The notes: generated by a model from the sequence alone, not told the origin. A stretch of 64,000 nucleotides of DNA from UBA935 sp031556725 (GCA_031556725.1 JAVBSL010000006.1:1-64000); one strand, 5' to 3'. Numbered from the stretch's first letter, positions 35,058 through 44,314 are shown. Program-made: numbers and translations.

Positions 35058-35660
35058 ATGAAGATTGGGGATAAGATACAATTCGGTGAATATATTTGGC
35101 GTGTGCTTGCAATACAAGGCAACACAGCATTGATTATTACTGATAAAATTATTGAACAGCGTTCATATCACAACGAATATGTTGAAATTACCTGGGCGGA
35201 TTCTTCTCTTCGTGAATATCTCAACACTGAGTTTTATGACAGATTTTCCGAGGCGGAGAAAACAAGAATAGTCCCTGTTATCAATAAAAACCCCGATAAC
35301 CCGTGGTTTGGCACGATTGGCGGGGGTGATACAGAAGACAAGATCTTTATCCCCAGCCTTGAAGAACTCGCATGTAAATACTTCGGCGACAGTAGTGCGC
35401 TATTATACAATCCGCGAAAAAATCAAAGGTACTGGTATGAACGAAAAGATGCAAACAACAGCAATCGAATTGCAATAGATGAAGTGAAAAATTATTGGTG
35501 GTATTGGATTCGCACACCTGGTCGTTTCAGCGTGAAAGCGGTATACGTTTTTTCCGATGGCAATATTGGCATTCATGGCAACAACATAAAAATAGGCAAC
35601 GCCGCCGATGGATATTGTGCAGGCGGTGTTCGACCGCTTATGTGGATTACTGTGGAATAG
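35058..35660 (+). CDS. DUF6273-domain protein
   Basis: 200 aa. KIGDKIQFGEYIWRVLAIQG, then DSSLREYLNTEFYDRFSEAE and IPSLEELACKYFG, ending in GGVRPLMWI, is the DUF6273 pattern found in many clostridial proteins with FIMD-like formylglycine-type folds. Function unknown. ATG 35058 is preferred over GTG 35052, since GAGGGG lies 5 nt before it. Unlike many relatives it has no signal peptide or extra domains. Confidence 0.75.
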   Translation: MKIGDKIQFGEYIWRVLAIQGNTALIITDKIIEQRSYHNEYVEITWADSSLREYLNTEFYDRFSEAEKTRIVPVINKNPDNPWFGTIGGGDTEDKIFIPSLEELACKYFGDSSALLYNPRKNQRYWYERKDANNSNRIAIDEVKNYWWYWIRTPGRFSVKAVYVFSDGNIGIHGNNIKIGNAADGYCAGGVRPLMWITVE

Positions 35661-35681
35661 TATAAGTTTAGGAGGATAAAT

Positions 35682-36404
35682 ATGAATTGGGAGCCTTGGA
35701 CAGGGTGCTATAAGATTAGTGAAGGCTGTAATAATTGCTATTTTTACGGACCCAATGCACAGCGCTATGGTCAAAATACTATAATAAAGACCGACAAATT
35801 TGACTGGCCAATAAAAATCAAACCAAATGGTGAATATAACATCAAAGGTGGAAAAATTCTTCCTACTTGTTTTGCAACAGACTTTTTTCTTCCGGAAGCA
35901 GATGAGTGGCGAAAAGATGCTTGGGCAATGATAAAAGAGCGGCAAGATATTGATTTTCTAATTCTAACTAAGCGTATCGATCGTTTTATGGTAATGCTTC
36001 CTGATGATTGGGGCGAAGGATACGACAATGTAAATATCGGTTGTACGGTTGAGAACCAAGAAATGGCGGACTACCGATTACCATTGTTTTTGTCTTATCC
36101 GATTAAGCGGAGATTTATTGCCTGTTCTCCAATGCTTGAGAAGATGGATTTGGAGCCTTATTTTCACGGAGTTGACCATGTTACCGTAAGTGGCGAAAAT
36201 GGACGGGACGCAAGAGCGTGTAACTATGAATGGGTGCTTGATATTCGTGAGCAGTGCATAAAAGCAGGTGTTACATTTTGGTTCAAAAGCACGGGTACAT
36301 TCTTTGAGCGTAATGGCGTTACAGAAAAAATAAATCCGTTCAAGCAAGGTGCGCTGGCAAAGGAATTTGATATTAATATTTCGGATGGGAAAAGGCTGTT
36401 TTGA
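35682..36404 (+). CDS. DUF5131 family protein (phage Gp37-like, radical-SAM-like)
   Basis: 240 aa. NWEPWTGCYKISEGCNNCYF at the start gives a C-x6-C-x2-C cluster (Cys 9, 16, 19), consistent with an Fe-S site, and PTCFATDFFLPEADEWRKDA, FLILTKRIDR, NVNIGCTVENQ follow as in DUF5131. Relatives occur in phages and mobile islands. GGAGG precedes the ATG at a normal distance. The reaction is unknown. Confidence 0.78.
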   Translation: MNWEPWTGCYKISEGCNNCYFYGPNAQRYGQNTIIKTDKFDWPIKIKPNGEYNIKGGKILPTCFATDFFLPEADEWRKDAWAMIKERQDIDFLILTKRIDRFMVMLPDDWGEGYDNVNIGCTVENQEMADYRLPLFLSYPIKRRFIACSPMLEKMDLEPYFHGVDHVTVSGENGRDARACNYEWVLDIREQCIKAGVTFWFKSTGTFFERNGVTEKINPFKQGALAKEFDINISDGKRLF

Positions 36405-36444
36405 ATTCACAGTTTTAAATTTATTGCAAGGAGGAAGATAGAAA

Positions 36445-36858
36445 ATGAGTGAAAAAATTATATTTAGTCCAGGTTCCTTTTTTCATGGAACAAGAGCTGA
36501 TTTAAAGACGGGTGATTTTTTAACAATTGGTTTTCAATCAAATTATGAAGAAAACAGGACAGCAAAATACGTGTATTTTGCAGGGACTTTAGAAGCTGCT
36601 ATCTGGGGTGCGGAGCTTGCATCAGGAGACGGGAAGCAACGGATTTATGTTGTAGAACCGACTGGAGATTTTGAAGATGATCCCAATGTAACTGACAAAA
36701 AATTTCCCGGGAATCCGACAAAATCTTATCGGACAAAAGAGCCGTTGAAAGTTGTCGCAGAAGTAAGTGGATGGATTGGTCACTCTTCGGAGATATTGCA
36801 GGGTATGCTGGATCATTTGAAAAAATTAGATGAGATGGGAATTAGAGCTGTTGAGTAA
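36445..36858 (+). CDS. arr: Rifampin ADP-ribosyltransferase (Arr)
   Basis: 137 aa, typical Arr length. SFFHGTRADLKTGDFLTIGF, YVYFAGTLEAAIWGAELASG and DDPNVTDKKFPGNPTKSYRT cover the His, Tyr and Asp of the NAD-binding site. Arr transfers ADP-ribose from NAD to the ansa-chain hydroxyl of rifamycins, inactivating them. AAGGAGGAAG precedes the ATG. It lies among unrelated single genes, consistent with acquisition; the natural substrate in this organism is not shown. Confidence 0.9.
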   Translation: MSEKIIFSPGSFFHGTRADLKTGDFLTIGFQSNYEENRTAKYVYFAGTLEAAIWGAELASGDGKQRIYVVEPTGDFEDDPNVTDKKFPGNPTKSYRTKEPLKVVAEVSGWIGHSSEILQGMLDHLKKLDEMGIRAVE

Positions 36859-37015
36859 AAACTATAAGAATTGTTTCCGATGCCGTGGAGGGAGAACCTA
36901 AGTAATGAAGGAGCGGGGCATCAGAATTGGAGCATATAGAAAAAGAAGAGTTAATTATAGATAGCATAAAATAGCTGCGCCAAGTGTTGGCATAGGCCGG
37001 AAGAGGTGAATAATT
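36859..37015. other. Short non-coding gap in the array
   Basis: 157 bp between arr and the GNAT gene. I see no promoter, terminator or integron-type recombination site, only the AGAGG ribosome site of the next gene at its right end. Confidence 0.5.
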
Positions 37016-37663
37016 ATGATTAAGATACGAAACGAACAGCCAGCAGATTATCGGCGGGTAGAGGAAATCACCCGCCAAGCTTTTTGGAATCTTTACCTGC
37101 CGGGCGCTGTTGAACATTATCTTGTGCATACCATGCGCGGCCACGAGGATTATATGCCCGAGTTGTCTTTTGTGATTGAAGAAGACAGCGAAATCATCGG
37201 CAGCATTCATTTTACTCATGCCAAAGTTATAACGCCTGCGGGCGAAGAAATTCCGGTTATCCATTTCGGGCCGGTTTGCATTGTGCCCGAGCTGCACCGG
37301 CAGGGATATGGCCGGGTGCTCATCACCTGCGCCATAGAAAGTGCAAAAGCCCTTGGGCACCGCGCCATCGTGTTGGGCGGATATCCCTATCATTACAAGC
37401 CGTATGGGTTTGCGGGCACAAAAAAATATAATATTGCTATGACGGACGGCAAGTTTTATACCGGCATTATGGCATTGCCCCTGTATGACGGGGCCTTGGA
37501 CGGTATAACCGGCAAGATTCGGCTCAGTGCTGCGCTTGAGCCGGATGAATGTGGGTTGGAAGCCTACGAAGCTACTTTTCCACCATTGGAAAAGCTTACA
37601 CTTCCCTGCCAAAAAGAGTTTGAGCAGGCAGCTGCCGATTTGGATGATCGTGAATATCTATAA
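37016..37663 (+). CDS. GNAT-family N-acetyltransferase
   Basis: 215 aa. The acetyl-CoA pyrophosphate loop is PELHRQGYGRVLI (about 97), after the strand VIHFGPVCIVP. It transfers an acetyl group to an amine of unknown identity. The gene is distinctly richer in G and C than its neighbours, pointing to a different source. GGAAGAGGTG lies before the ATG. Last cassette-like gene before the second direct repeat. Confidence 0.82.
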   Translation: MIKIRNEQPADYRRVEEITRQAFWNLYLPGAVEHYLVHTMRGHEDYMPELSFVIEEDSEIIGSIHFTHAKVITPAGEEIPVIHFGPVCIVPELHRQGYGRVLITCAIESAKALGHRAIVLGGYPYHYKPYGFAGTKKYNIAMTDGKFYTGIMALPLYDGALDGITGKIRLSAALEPDECGLEAYEATFPPLEKLTLPCQKEFEQAAADLDDREYL

Positions 37664-37738
37664 CTTCCAACTAATTCAAGGTTGTATATTAGTTACAATT
37701 CCAGAAAAAGTAAATAAAGAATAATTAATGGTATGGCT

Positions 37739-37903
37739 GACATAATAACATTATTCCCCATCATATATTATAACAATAGTTATGATGGGGTTTTTTATGC
37801 ACAAATATATAAACAATATGATTCTAAAAGGGAAGTCAATTATACCTAAGCGCCAGAAAGGCCAGACGAAGGAGGAGTATCATCATGCCATAAAAGAATG
37901 GGG
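37739..37903 (+). repeat. Direct repeat copy 2 (start of the intact deacetylase gene)
   Basis: Counterpart of 30400-30563. Begins GACATAATAACATTATTCC and ends after TAAAAGAATGGGG; the deacetylase gene continues beyond, so this is the complete parental side. The two copies bound about 7.2 kb of accessory genes. Confidence 0.9.
37756..37796 (+). promoter_or_regulatory. Terminator-like hairpin abutting the deacetylase start
   Basis: Perfect 10-bp stem CCCCATCATA/TATGATGGGG (37756-37765/37781-37790), then six T residues, then ATG 37797. Any transcript must cross it. The 3' arm GGGG is also the only ribosome-site-like sequence, so folding could both end transcription and hide the start. Confidence 0.65.
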
Positions 37904-38651
37904 ATTGAAAGTCGGTGCAGCAGCACTGATGACCATAGTGGCAATCAGCAGTATTACAGCCGTGGCCAGAAATACCGTAACCGTGAGCAACAGCGTAAAC
38001 GGCAAGGAACTGCCTATATATTGTGTGGAAACAGAAAAGAAGCAGGTTGCCTTATCTTTTGATGCGGCATGGGGAAATGAGGACACGGGGACAATTCTTG
38101 ATATTTTAAAGAAGCATAATGTAAAAGGAACTTTCTTTATGACCGGAGGCTGGGTAGAAAATTATCCCGATGATGTAAAAGCTATCTTGGCAGCAGGCCA
38201 TGATCTGGGAAACCATAGTGAAAATCATAAAAATATGTCACAACTGTCAGATGAACAATGCAGGGAAGAAGTGATGAAGGTTCATGATAAAGTAAAAGAG
38301 CTTACCGGATATGAAATGTGTCTGTTCCGCCCACCCTACGGAGACTATGACAACCATGTCATAAGAAACGCAACCAAGTGCGGATATCAAATAATTCAGT
38401 GGGATGTAGATTCTTTGGACTGGAAAGACTATGGTGCTGATTCCATTATCAAAACAGTCTGCCAGCATAAGCACCTGGGCAATGGTTCGATCATTCTCTG
38501 CCATAACGGTACCAAGTATACAGCACAAGCCCTGGATACCATGCTGACCCAGCTAAAAGAAGCCGGCTATGAAGTCGTTCCGGTATCACAATTAGTTTAC
38601 AAAGATAATTATCATCTGAATAATGAAGGCCGACAGATTTCTAACAAGTAG
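37797..38651 (+). CDS. Polysaccharide deacetylase (NodB domain), membrane-anchored
   Basis: About 284 aa. After a basic N-terminus comes one membrane segment (GAAALMTIVAISSITAVA, about 40-58), then a NodB domain: motif 1 ALSFDAAWGNEDTG, zinc motif HSENHKNM, motif 3 RPPYGDYDN, motif 4 IIQWDVDSLDWKDYG and motif 5 IILCHNG. The FDAAWG form of motif 1 is like PdaB-type enzymes. It likely removes acetyl groups from peptidoglycan or another wall glycan outside the membrane. The start could be ATG 37782 or 37797; the latter is favoured by comparison with copy 1. Confidence 0.88.
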   Translation: MHKYINNMILKGKSIIPKRQKGQTKEEYHHAIKEWGLKVGAAALMTIVAISSITAVARNTVTVSNSVNGKELPIYCVETEKKQVALSFDAAWGNEDTGTILDILKKHNVKGTFFMTGGWVENYPDDVKAILAAGHDLGNHSENHKNMSQLSDEQCREEVMKVHDKVKELTGYEMCLFRPPYGDYDNHVIRNATKCGYQIIQWDVDSLDWKDYGADSIIKTVCQHKHLGNGSIILCHNGTKYTAQALDTMLTQLKEAGYEVVPVSQLVYKDNYHLNNEGRQISNK

Positions 38652-38800
38652 TATACTTATAGAATTATTTCTAAATTTTAAAATCACTTTATGTTAAAAA
38701 TTGTTTATATTTAACAGATATCCCATATGTTATTGACCCCCAGTTACTTTCATTATAGTCTGACTATATAATTATAAAATATTTGTGAGGTAATAACACT

Positions 38801-40522
38801 ATGTGGTTTAAAAATCTTAAAGTAAAAATTAAATTTTCGTTTAGTTTTACATTGATTATTTGTCTGCTTTTGACAGTAGGAATTATTGGTTATGTTGATT
38901 TGGGAATTGTAAACAAAAGTAGTGACAAACTATATTTTGATGCCTACCTTGGCTCATCCAATATCAAACAGGCTGAGACCTATTTGACAAATGACCGGCT
39001 CTTGTTCTATAAAATAACATTGGCCGAAAACCAGGAACAAGTGAATCAGTTACTGATGGAGCTGGAAACAAATCTACAGAATGTAGGTGCTGTCCTGCAG
39101 GCTTATGCTGATGCCCTGGCAGAGGAAGAGGATAAGGTTACCTTTGCCGAAATGCAGAATCTGTCCAATACATACATCCAATCCAGAGCAGCGGTAATCG
39201 AATTATACAAACAGGGACAATGGGAGGAAGCAGAAGCATTAATGCTGGGTCAAAATGAAGCAGATGCGGCTCCCCTGCTGGCCGCTCTTGAAAAATGTTC
39301 CGCATGGAACGATCAGCATGCCGAGTCGGTTAATAAAAGAATTGACAAGGCAGATCGAAACGGAACCATACAGATTATTGTGGTATCGATTGTTGCGATT
39401 GTATTTGCAATCGGTGTTGCTTCAATATTAGGCGGCAGTATTTTAAAGCCCATTGCTGAGATTAAGAAGCTGGCAGAGAATGTTGCTAACAAAGATCTGA
39501 CTTACAAGGTACCCAATTCCTATCTGGCGCAAAAGGATGAAATGGGAGAATTGGCTAACCACATTGTCAGTATGAGAGAAATGCTGCGCCAGACGGTAGG
39601 CCGCCTGAAAGAGGAAGCGGAGTCTCTTGACCAGCAGATTCATTCAGCCAATACTTCATTGGGAACATTAAATACAGAACTGATTGGCACTTCGGCGGCT
39701 ACAGAGCAATTATCTGCCGGAACGGAAGAAACCAGTGCTTCGGCAGAACATATACTGGGGGTTTCCACCACTGTTGAAGAGTCTATGGAAGATATGTCCC
39801 AAAAAGCTGAAAAGGGCTATGAAACAGCAGAAGTAATCCATAAAAGAGCAGCGCAATTGAATCAAAGCATTACCCAGTCAAAGGAAAAAGCCAATACCGT
39901 GTTTGGTGAAATGAAGGAAGGCCTGGAACAGGCATTGGAAGAATCCAAGGCGGTGGAAGAAATCAGCCAGCTAGCTGAAGCTATTTTGGAGATTACCAGT
40001 CAGACCAATCTGCTGGCTTTAAATGCCTCCATTGAGGCTGCCAGAGCCGGGGAGGCCGGAAGAGGCTTCGCTGTGGTCGCCAGTGAAATCGGCAGCCTTG
40101 CTGAAAATTCTAAAAATACCGTATCTAAGATACAGGAGATAACCCAGAAAGTTGAATCAGCAGTGGCCAATCTTGCGGGCCGTTCCAATGGTCTGCTGAA
40201 CTATGTGGCAACTGATGTGGCGCAGGATTATGAGGAGATGCTAACTGCAGCAAAAAGCTATAGCAGTGATGCCGACTATATGAGTGAAATGACACAGGAA
40301 TTTAACAGTATTTCCAAGGTCTTACTGCAGTCCACCCAGGGCATTATCCAATCGATTCATGAAATCACCTCCGCTGCCCAAAGCGGGGCGGAAGCAACCA
40401 ACTATGTAGCCGGAAAAACTTCAGCCATGTCAGGAGAATCGGATAATTTGATCCGGAACATGGATATTGTATCAAAATCGTCAGAGGAACTATCTAAGAT
40501 TACAAAGCAGTTTATTGTTTGA
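38801..40522 (+). CDS. Methyl-accepting chemotaxis protein
   Basis: 573 aa. N-terminal membrane helix (about 10-32), four-helix-bundle ligand domain to about 185, second membrane helix (IQIIVVSIVAIVFAIGVASI), HAMP domain (LKPIAEIKKLAENVANKDLT) and a signalling domain with the hairpin tip EISQLAEAILEITSQTNLLA LNASIEAARAGEAGRGFAVV in two contiguous parts. It passes chemical signals to CheA/CheW; no che genes are adjacent. TGAGG precedes the ATG. Ligand unknown. Confidence 0.92.
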   Translation: MWFKNLKVKIKFSFSFTLIICLLLTVGIIGYVDLGIVNKSSDKLYFDAYLGSSNIKQAETYLTNDRLLFYKITLAENQEQVNQLLMELETNLQNVGAVLQAYADALAEEEDKVTFAEMQNLSNTYIQSRAAVIELYKQGQWEEAEALMLGQNEADAAPLLAALEKCSAWNDQHAESVNKRIDKADRNGTIQIIVVSIVAIVFAIGVASILGGSILKPIAEIKKLAENVANKDLTYKVPNSYLAQKDEMGELANHIVSMREMLRQTVGRLKEEAESLDQQIHSANTSLGTLNTELIGTSAATEQLSAGTEETSASAEHILGVSTTVEESMEDMSQKAEKGYETAEVIHKRAAQLNQSITQSKEKANTVFGEMKEGLEQALEESKAVEEISQLAEAILEITSQTNLLALNASIEAARAGEAGRGFAVVASEIGSLAENSKNTVSKIQEITQKVESAVANLAGRSNGLLNYVATDVAQDYEEMLTAAKSYSSDADYMSEMTQEFNSISKVLLQSTQGIIQSIHEITSAAQSGAEATNYVAGKTSAMSGESDNLIRNMDIVSKSSEELSKITKQFIV

Positions 40523-40559
40523 GTCCGAGTGCATCGAAGCCCTGAATGATCTGATCTGA

Positions 40560-41957
40560 TTAAGAAGGCGAATGGTAAAGTGGCAGGATTAACCGGCTGA
40601 CATATTTTTCATCGGATTCATAACCCTGATAGCTGCCCCCATGTTCCTGCATAATCTTCACACAGGTGCGCAGACCAAGGGCTGTACTCTCCACGGAGTA
40701 CAGATCATGATTCAGGGCATTAACAAATTCAATATGCAAAAAGGCATCAGTTTCGAAAGAAAGAATGTCTAAAGGTTTTTCCTTGTTAGCATATTTTCTG
40801 ATATTTGATAGTGTGTTGTCCAGTACCCGCTGCAAAAATTCGGCATCAATCAGGCAACTTCCCTTAAATGACTCGGGTTCAGCATAAAGCTTTACAATAA
40901 AGCCGCTGCTTTCCAAGTCGAAAATCTGGTTATCGATCAGACTGGTAATCAGATTATAGGTGGAAATAACCTCTTTGTGATAGGTTTCCTCTGTTTTTTC
41001 GGAAGCCAGAAAATATTCAAATAATTTATCAGACATTTCTCTGATTTGGAAAGCCTTACGCTTGGTAGTAAGGAGAAAATGCTTCAGTTGGTCCTCATCC
41101 TGATAGCGCTTCAGGAGCATTAATTCCAAATAACCGATTAATGAGGTTAAGGGAGTTCGAAGGTCATGAGCAAGGGCGGTCATCAGTTTTTGATTGGCCT
41201 CCTTTGTTTTTTCTTCTTCCTGCTTTTTGGTTAAAATAGAAAGACGCATCTGATTGATTCCCCGGGCCAGATGATAAAGCTCATCGCTGCCCTGTTCAGT
41301 TAATTCATAGTTCAGATCGCCGCCCTCTAATATCTTTAATTCTCGGGACAGGGTGTGGATATAGCGAAGCTTAATCTGCACCATGGTCATCGAAATAAAC
41401 AAAAAGATAGCCAACGACAGAACCAGACAGACATAGTAAGCCCATACATAATATTGGGAATAGCTGTCACTGCGCACCAAGGCATTTACAGAAGTACCAT
41501 CAGCAAAGGTCAGGGTATAAAAATTAGAATTGTATTCTTTAATCAGACTGGAAATATATTGTTTATCCAGATATTGATTGTAATAGGCAAAAATGTTTTC
41601 CTCACCATTGTCCGGATTTGCATCATTATAAATCCGGTTTTCATAATCGGAATCAAAAATAAGATTATTGGTAAAAAGGGTAAGCTTAATATTCTTTTCG
41701 TATGCTACCCATTCATTAATGGCGGATATGTCGGAAAAGGAAATATTGTTATCGGTAACATATTCCTGTAATAGCCAGATATATTCTTCTTCCTTTAACT
41801 GTATAGCTTCCGGGCTGGCAATAGTAGCTTCTAACAGGCGGTAAGAAAGTTTGGTTAAAATGGGAAAAGATATATAAGCAATTACCAAGGCTGCCGTTAC
41901 CAGCAAAACCAATTGAGCCGAAAGCCGATGGCCGAAAATATTACGTATTTTAGTCAA
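40560..41957 (-). CDS. Sensor histidine kinase
   Basis: 465 aa. Two membrane helices (about 14-36 and 170-195) enclose an extracytoplasmic sensor domain, then HAMP (RELKILEGGDLNYELTEQGS), H-box ALAHDLRTPLTSLIGYLELM (phosphorylated His about 263) and an ATPase domain (LQRVLDNTLSNIRKYAN; TALGLRTCVKIMQEHGGSY). The DxGxG box is not obvious, as in some VanS/SaeS-like kinases. It overlaps the upstream response regulator by 8 nt. Signal unknown; envelope-modification genes nearby suggest cell-wall stress. Confidence 0.88.
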   Translation of the reverse strand: MTKIRNIFGHRLSAQLVLLVTAALVIAYISFPILTKLSYRLLEATIASPEAIQLKEEEYIWLLQEYVTDNNISFSDISAINEWVAYEKNIKLTLFTNNLIFDSDYENRIYNDANPDNGEENIFAYYNQYLDKQYISSLIKEYNSNFYTLTFADGTSVNALVRSDSYSQYYVWAYYVCLVLSLAIFLFISMTMVQIKLRYIHTLSRELKILEGGDLNYELTEQGSDELYHLARGINQMRLSILTKKQEEEKTKEANQKLMTALAHDLRTPLTSLIGYLELMLLKRYQDEDQLKHFLLTTKRKAFQIREMSDKLFEYFLASEKTEETYHKEVISTYNLITSLIDNQIFDLESSGFIVKLYAEPESFKGSCLIDAEFLQRVLDNTLSNIRKYANKEKPLDILSFETDAFLHIEFVNALNHDLYSVESTALGLRTCVKIMQEHGGSYQGYESDEKYVSRLILPLYHSPS

Positions 41958-42645
41958 TACGATACCCCCTTCCCCAAATATTCAGGATATAACGGTTAGG
42001 TTGATCACCATCTTCCAATTTTTTGCGAAGATTACGAATGTGTACATTTACGGTATTGTTGGAAGAAGCGAAATACGGCTCCTGCCAGACATTTTCATAT
42101 ATATTTTTTACAGAAAAAATCTTTTTGCGGTTTGCAGCAAGTAAGATGAAAATTTGGTATTCAATTTCCGTTAAAACAATTTCTTCTTCATTTTTATAGA
42201 CGCGTTTCGCCTCGGTATCGATTTGAATGTCCTGTAAAAAGATAAGCGGTGATGCGGTAGAATTAGCGGGGTTGTATGTGATATGCCTGCGAATCAGAGC
42301 TTTTACCCGCGAAAGCAGTTCTGTGTAGGAAAACGGTTTTACCAGATAATCATCCCCACCGGCAGAGAATCCGGTTACTTTATCGGTATCAGAAGATTTG
42401 GCGGTCAAAAATAAGATAGGGGTCATAAAATTTTTGCGAATCTCGATACAAGCTTCGGTACCGGAAAAAAAAGGCATCATCACATCCAAAATAACCAGTG
42501 AAATCTCAGCAGACATCTTTTCGATGGCTTCCTTACCATTAATGGCTTCAATAACCTGATATCCCTCATTTTCCAGAAGGATACGGATTACCTCCCGGAT
42601 TTCATCATCATCATCAGCAATTAAAATTGTTCTGTCTTCACTCAT
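41950..42645 (-). CDS. OmpR/PhoB-family response regulator
   Basis: 231 aa. Receiver domain with acidic pocket DDD (about 11-13), phospho-Asp in VILDVMMPFFSG (about 55), Thr/Lys in LFLTAKSSD and VKPFSYTELL; C-terminal winged helix (VYKNEEEIVLTEIEYQIFIL, VHIRNLRKKLEDGD). AAGGAGTCGCT precedes the ATG. First gene of the two-component operon, in VanR-like order regulator then kinase. Confidence 0.92.
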   Translation of the reverse strand: MSEDRTILIADDDDEIREVIRILLENEGYQVIEAINGKEAIEKMSAEISLVILDVMMPFFSGTEACIEIRKNFMTPILFLTAKSSDTDKVTGFSAGGDDYLVKPFSYTELLSRVKALIRRHITYNPANSTASPLIFLQDIQIDTEAKRVYKNEEEIVLTEIEYQIFILLAANRKKIFSVKNIYENVWQEPYFASSNNTVNVHIRNLRKKLEDGDQPNRYILNIWGRGYRID

Positions 42646-42752
42646 AGCGACTCCTTGTAAATAAAAAATAGTAATTCTATACTATTTTATCATGCTTTTT
42701 AACCAAACTCCATAAACTCCCATTTTCTTAATTATTCTTAATCATTGCAAGA

Positions 42753-42769
42753 AGAACGCGTTGCGTTCT
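42753..42769 (-). terminator. Weak hairpin at the end of the membrane glycosyltransferase gene
   Basis: AGAACGC/GCGTTCT with a 3-nt loop spans the stop codon of the gene at 42768. The downstream T-content is poor, so termination may be partial. Confidence 0.35.
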
Positions 42770-44297
42770 ACCAGCGATTCCACATCCCGTAAAGAAAAGT
42801 AGTTCCGGCAAGAACAGCTATGATTCCGCAATTGATAACGTTCATACAGACCACTCCCCACTTGGATTTCAGATACTTGTTACCGAGACCCAGTCCCAGT
42901 GCAATATACAGCAGGCAGATGGTCACATAGCGAAAATCACTGCTACAGGTATAGGGATAAATAACCACAAAAGCGGCAAATGACAGCAACATGATAATAT
43001 ATCCGCTAAGAAGAAAAACAGAGTCTTCCATACCGGTAAGTTTTTTACACATGACAACAATAAAGAGGATGGCTGTGGCTAATCCCAGAACCAGTGCCAG
43101 CACATAAATAATTTGACTTAGTGCTAAAATATAGTGGTTAGCATCTGCCGGATACTCTTCCGTAAAAAGTGAAGTCTGAAACATGATCACCCAGGTATTG
43201 CGGCAGGATTCGGCACTGATAGGGTGAAAAGGAAAATCAAAATGCCAGTCGGACCAGGACGGGATGCCTAAGCGCTGCCACAAGCTATAAGGAGCAGTGT
43301 ACATCGGAGAGGTTTCTCCAGGTACCGGAACACCCGGTTTTTCACCATAAATAGATAAATTGCGAACGATCCAGGATAAACCGATAGTACCGGTCAATAA
43401 GCCAAACAGACAATAATTTTTTACCCAGAGTAAAATATCGGATTTGGTTCGGGAACGAATAATTCCGATAAAGTGTATTAGAAAAACTAAAGCAACGGGC
43501 AGGGCAATGACTGCGGAATTTAATTTGGTAATCATACCCAAAGCCAGTACCAGCCCAAGCAGCAAAAGATTGCGCAGATTTTTTTCACGAATCCAGACCA
43601 GACACCGGTAAATGGTCAGGCACATAAAGAGCATGGTCAGCATATCGTTATTGACACTGCCGGCCATAATAATGGTGGAAGGATGCAAAGCCATAAATAA
43701 CAGCCCGATATATAACCCCTTATCTTTAATATCCATCAACTTGAGAATTCGATAAGTGACGGTCAGACATAAACAGGAATAAAGTAAAGTCAGAACCTGC
43801 AGATTTTCAAAAGCTAAGTCTTCCGTAACTCCCAGCAGGATATTTAACTGCAGCCAAATACAGGAAATAATATGATGGAGAGGGGGGTGGTAGTAACCAA
43901 AAAGTTCATATGGATTTACCTGGGGAAGTTTGTGGAATTTATAAATATATTCAATATATCCGATGTGTCCCGCATTGATAAAATCAGTTCCTTTTCCGGT
44001 AAAAGCACCGGCATCGTGCTGGCGATCATAAAGGCCGGACAAAAGCACATAGGCACATCGCAGCATAATACCGAAGGAAATGATAGCGAAGCACAAGAAG
44101 TTCTCATATTTTTCCGCATCCTGCTTTACATACACACATTTCAACCAATATAGCACCGCAAAATAAAGTAAAAAGATGCAGAAAATCCATAACACCTTAG
44201 TCTGATGCTCCACGGCATAAAGCGGTGTAATACCTTGCAGAAGAGCAACCAGAATGCAGGCAATAACCATAAAGAAATATAAATGTTTTGTTTTCAT
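42768..44297 (-). CDS. GT39-like membrane glycosyltransferase
   Basis: 509 aa with about 11-12 membrane helices. The first large extracellular loop holds GKGTDFINAGHIGYIEYIYK and LFGYYHPPLHHIISCIWLQL, the acidic and HPP-type motifs of ArnT/PMT-like GT-C enzymes that use lipid-linked sugars outside the membrane. AAAGGGG lies before the ATG. It follows the lipoprotein gene by 17 bp and is probably co-transcribed. Acceptor unknown, possibly a wall polymer or surface protein. Confidence 0.75.
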   Translation of the reverse strand: MKTKHLYFFMVIACILVALLQGITPLYAVEHQTKVLWIFCIFLLYFAVLYWLKCVYVKQDAEKYENFLCFAIISFGIMLRCAYVLLSGLYDRQHDAGAFTGKGTDFINAGHIGYIEYIYKFHKLPQVNPYELFGYYHPPLHHIISCIWLQLNILLGVTEDLAFENLQVLTLLYSCLCLTVTYRILKLMDIKDKGLYIGLLFMALHPSTIIMAGSVNNDMLTMLFMCLTIYRCLVWIREKNLRNLLLLGLVLALGMITKLNSAVIALPVALVFLIHFIGIIRSRTKSDILLWVKNYCLFGLLTGTIGLSWIVRNLSIYGEKPGVPVPGETSPMYTAPYSLWQRLGIPSWSDWHFDFPFHPISAESCRNTWVIMFQTSLFTEEYPADANHYILALSQIIYVLALVLGLATAILFIVVMCKKLTGMEDSVFLLSGYIIMLLSFAAFVVIYPYTCSSDFRYVTICLLYIALGLGLGNKYLKSKWGVVCMNVINCGIIAVLAGTTFLYGMWNRW

Positions 44298-44314
44298 AAG
44301 AACCCCTTTGTTTG

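Noticed and set aside
35682..36404. Prophage remnant because of the DUF5131 gene
   Set aside because: No structural, packaging or integrase genes nearby; this family also occurs in non-phage islands.
33946..37663. Integron cassette array
   Set aside because: No integrase gene and no attC-like imperfect palindromes between genes; kept only as cassette-like.
38740..38770. Flagellar sigma-28 promoter for the chemoreceptor gene
   Set aside because: Only a weak TTGACC-type match is seen and no TAAA-N15-GCCGATAA pattern.
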